Positions 62,923-64,000 of a stretch of DNA of 64,000 nucleotides are shown in pieces. Source of the stretch: Stappia sp. MMSF_3263 (GTDB taxonomy: Bacteria; Pseudomonadota; Alphaproteobacteria; Rhizobiales; Stappiaceae); the NCBI RefSeq assembly GCF_030733745.1, contig NZ_JASHIK010000008.1, positions 62,001-126,000 on the forward strand, given 5' to 3'. The position numbers and the translations under genes are program-made. The first letter of the stretch is position 1. Every line of letters begins with the position of its first letter. A model generated the notes under the pieces. It made no database searches, was not told the DNA's origin, and worked only from the letters and a program-made list of their open reading frames with translations.

Positions 62923-63110
62923 GGGAGGTTCCTTGCGTGACGTCTGCTACGTTTAACGCAATCCGAAGCCCAGCGGTTCACCAGGCGCCGCAATCGGGAG
63001 GCCCGTCGCGAACCCTGCCGCCGGACAGTCTTTTGCCCGCTCGGACCTGTTCATGCACCGGAAAATGTCGATCCGCATGCGCTTTTCTCGCGTATCCCCT
63101 TCACTCTCGA

Positions 63111-63126
63111 TTGGAATGATTCTAAA
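63111..63126. promoter_or_regulatory. ICE-box-like Irr site upstream of bfr
   Basis: TTGGAATGATTCTAAA reads on the other strand as TTTAGAATCATTCCAA, close to the Irr/ICE consensus TTTAGAA-N3-TTCTAAA. It is 68 bases before the bacterioferritin start, where Irr repression of bfr/iron-storage genes in low iron is established in rhizobia. Confidence 0.6.
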
Positions 63127-63193
63127 TTAACACCCAAGCGCGGCCCCCTCGCACACTCTGCGTGGCCTGCGAAACACGAAAGGAGAGCATCGC

Positions 63194-63679
63194 ATGAAAG
63201 GCAGTAGCAAGGTTATCGAAAGGCTGAACGAGGCCCTCTTTCTGGAGCTCGGCGCCGTCAACCAGTACTGGCTGCACTATCGCATGCTTGACGACTGGGG
63301 CCTCACCAAGCTTGCCAAGAAGGAGCGGGCAGAGTCCATCGAGGAGATGCAGCACGCCGACAAGATCATCGAGCGCATCCTGTTCCTAGAGGGTCATCCG
63401 AACCTGCAGAAAGTCGCTCCGCTGCGCATCGGCCAGGACGTCAAGGAAGTCCTGGAATCCGATCTTGCCGGCGAGCAGGATGCCCGCGCCTCCTATTCCA
63501 AGTCGCGCGACATCTGTCACGACGAAGGCGATTACGTCTCCATGAAGCTGTTCGAGGAGCTTCTGGCCGACGAGGAAGGCCATATCGACTTCCTCGAGAC
63601 CCAACTCGACCTGCTCGACAAGATCGGTGTGGAGCGTTACTCGCTGCTCAACTCCGCATCCGCCGACGAGGCCGAATAG
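63194..63679 (+). CDS. bfr: Bacterioferritin
   Basis: A 161-residue ferritin-like protein: [20 protein letters not shown] (E18 ligand), [21 protein letters not shown] (E51, heme Met52, H54), [14 protein letters not shown] (E94) and [13 protein letters not shown] (E127, H130). All ferroxidase ligands and the heme methionine are kept. Forms a 24-mer iron store. Upstream ICE-like box and downstream terminator support a single-gene, iron-regulated unit. Confidence 0.97.
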   Translation: MKGSSKVIERLNEALFLELGAVNQYWLHYRMLDDWGLTKLAKKERAESIEEMQHADKIIERILFLEGHPNLQKVAPLRIGQDVKEVLESDLAGEQDARASYSKSRDICHDEGDYVSMKLFEELLADEEGHIDFLETQLDLLDKIGVERYSLLNSASADEAE

Positions 63680-63708
63680 GCCTTCGCTCACATCCCGCCC
63701 CGCATTCA

Positions 63709-63739
63709 GCCGCCGCGCAACTCGCGTGGCGGCTTTTTT
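63709..63739 (+). terminator. Rho-independent terminator of bfr
   Basis: GCCGCCGCGC-AACTC-GCGTGGCGGC forms a ten-pair stem with one G-U pair followed by six T, 29 bases after the stop codon. Confidence 0.9.
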
Positions 63740-63866
63740 CATGTACACGTTTGCATCTGCACGTGAGAAATCCCGCATAAGACGCAATCTTAAAATATAC
63801 AACCATAAACCCGGTTCCCCGGTCTATGCTGTGGCAACATCCACGTATGCAGAAGGAACCGGTAGC

Positions 63867-64000
63867 ATGGCACTCCAGCCGGGTTTCGATTTCACTGAGG
63901 CAACCGCGATGATCGCCCTGTCGCAGGCGATCTACGGCGTTCCTGCGATCCCCGTCCCCACACCGGATCCCGACAAGCTCGGCTGGTCGAAGGTCGACAG
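63867..64000 (+). CDS. Start of an unidentified gene (cut by window edge)
   Basis: The first 44 residues are MALQPGFDFTEATAMIALSQ then AIYGVPAIPVPTPDPDKLGW. AAGGAA lies ten bases before the ATG. The start resembles class 3 lipase-like or similar hydrolases (AMIALSQAIYG), but too little is present to decide. The 63740-63866 gap has AT-rich, promoter-like sequence (TCTTAAAATATACAA). Confidence 0.45.
   Translation, partial: MALQPGFDFTEATAMIALSQAIYGVPAIPVPTPDPDKLGWSKVD

Noticed and set aside
1-64000. tRNA, rRNA, CRISPR, insertion sequence or prophage genes
   Set aside because: Looked for cloverleaf ends, regularly spaced repeats, transposase or integrase motifs; none seen.

Overview
This is a 64 kb, GC-rich, gene-dense stretch of a bacterial chromosome. 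Most likely it comes from an alphaproteobacterium of the Hyphomicrobiales; Stappia/Roseibium-like marine lineages fit, but that placement is an inference. Grounds are the codon use, the glp-type ABC operon with a DUF2160 protein, the urt operon, and a bacterioferritin gene preceded by an Irr/ICE-like box. No rRNA, tRNA, CRISPR array, insertion sequence or phage gene was seen.

Layout. (1) 1-4480: a LysR regulator (cut by the window edge) diverges from a tightly coupled set: class IV aminotransferase, BacA/prephenate-dehydratase-like protein, a metal-site-like protein with an HDYFHH motif, and a SnoaL-like protein, followed by a LysE exporter. It looks like a small pathway that makes and exports a non-protein amino acid. 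(2) 4535-8441: htpG, a glycerophosphodiesterase and a Gfo/Idh/MocA oxidoreductase. (3) 8599-13559: secreted caspase-fold protein, CHASE2-adenylate cyclase and a small secreted protein in one operon. (4) 13571-16027: MFS carrier and membrane-bound metal-dependent hydrolase. (5) 16150-28733: one long minus-strand operon with a glp-type carbohydrate/polyol ABC transporter, a PTS-driven dihydroxyacetone-type kinase with its own EI and HPr, an HTH protein, a TIM-barrel isomerase and a dehydrogenase. (6) 29156-33129: FadJ-type beta-oxidation enzyme, MhpD-like hydratase and an FKBP-rhodanese fusion.

(7) 33089-51912 is the most unusual part, a dense envelope-lipid region. It encodes serine palmitoyltransferase-like and 3-ketosphinganine reductase-like enzymes (sphingoid base), inositol-1-phosphate synthase, a CdsA homologue, a PI-phosphate-synthase-like CDP-alcohol transferase, a PgpA-like phosphatase and a PimA-like glycosyltransferase (together a phosphatidylinositol/PI-glycoside route), a second CDP-alcohol transferase with a LicC-like nucleotidyltransferase, a Stealth phosphotransferase, an LptF/LptG-like pair, and an adjacent operon for 2-aminoethylphosphonate ending in a PEP mutase-cytidylyltransferase fusion. 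The gene set predicts sphingolipids and/or inositol lipids with glycosyl, phosphoryl or phosphonate head groups, plus a dedicated export route.

(8) 52107-54910: small coiled-coil protein, AcuI/YhdH-type reductase and a class III CoA-transferase. (9) 55159-61580: urea ABC transporter urtABCD-x-urtE behind a sigma-54-like promoter and a GCAC/GTGC palindrome. (10) 61629-64000: SDR, DUF2177 membrane protein, bacterioferritin with ICE-like box and terminator, and the start of an unidentified gene.

Functions are read from motifs, gene order and remembered family features; no database search was run. Start codons were chosen from ribosome binding sites and family N-termini and are flagged where doubtful.
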